A stretch of DNA of 5,319 nt from Selenomonadaceae bacterium (lineage in GTDB: Bacteria > Bacillota > Negativicutes > Selenomonadales > Selenomonadaceae). The position numbers were made by a program, and so were the translations under genes. The DNA is taken from assembly GCA_017484235.1 (NCBI GenBank), contig JAFUTM010000449.1, positions 1 to 5,319 of the forward strand. Direction: 5' to 3'. The notes beneath the pieces were generated by a model. The model searched no databases, was not told where the DNA came from, and worked only from the letters and a program-made list of their open reading frames with translations. Of the stretch, positions 5,317 to 5,319 are shown in pieces (position 1 is the stretch's first letter; every line of letters starts with the position of its first letter).

Positions 5317-5319
5317 GCA

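Noticed and set aside
5252..5319. Integron attC site
   Set aside because: The outer arms do not fit the RYYYAAC and GTTRRRY core sites.

Overview
The window is AT-rich, low-GC DNA of bacterial type. Gene spacing, strong Shine-Dalgarno sites, Sec signal peptides and a de novo cobamide-synthesis gene point to an anaerobic Firmicute. A diderm Negativicute (Selenomonas/Anaerovibrio-like) is my best guess, but it rests on the general look of the small exported proteins and not on a diagnostic marker.

Left part (1-~950, minus strand). The 5' half of cobS (adenosylcobinamide-GDP ribazoletransferase, the last steps of cobamide assembly) runs off the left edge. Just upstream of it are an intrinsic terminator, an unrecognised 91-codon ORF with a GTG start, and a leader of about 170 nt driven by a good promoter (TTGCAT-17-TATAAT). 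The leader holds a strong stem-loop and an 18-codon mini-ORF that stops inside the stem. No cobalamin riboswitch was recognised.

Middle part (~950-3275, plus strand). A very AT-rich intergenic region carries short repeats and ends in an extended -10 promoter preceded by the palindrome TTTACC-N5-GGTAAA. This promoter drives two exported TPR proteins. The first has a putative LPP20/FlgT-like N-terminal domain followed by eight TPRs. The second has four TPRs. They share an unusual signal-peptide layout and a matching C-terminal capping repeat, so they look like paralogues.

Right part (~3275-5319, plus strand). A second copy of the same palindrome-plus-promoter module precedes a three-gene operon. 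It encodes a membrane-anchored protein with a long charged coiled coil and an unrecognised C-terminal domain, then two small secreted proteins that are tandem paralogues. The window ends in an inverted-repeat-rich tail of unknown nature.

The two plus-strand operons are tied together by the shared promoter module. All five products carry an export or membrane-insertion signal, so this looks like a small co-regulated cell-envelope/secretion regulon. Its function cannot be read from the sequence.
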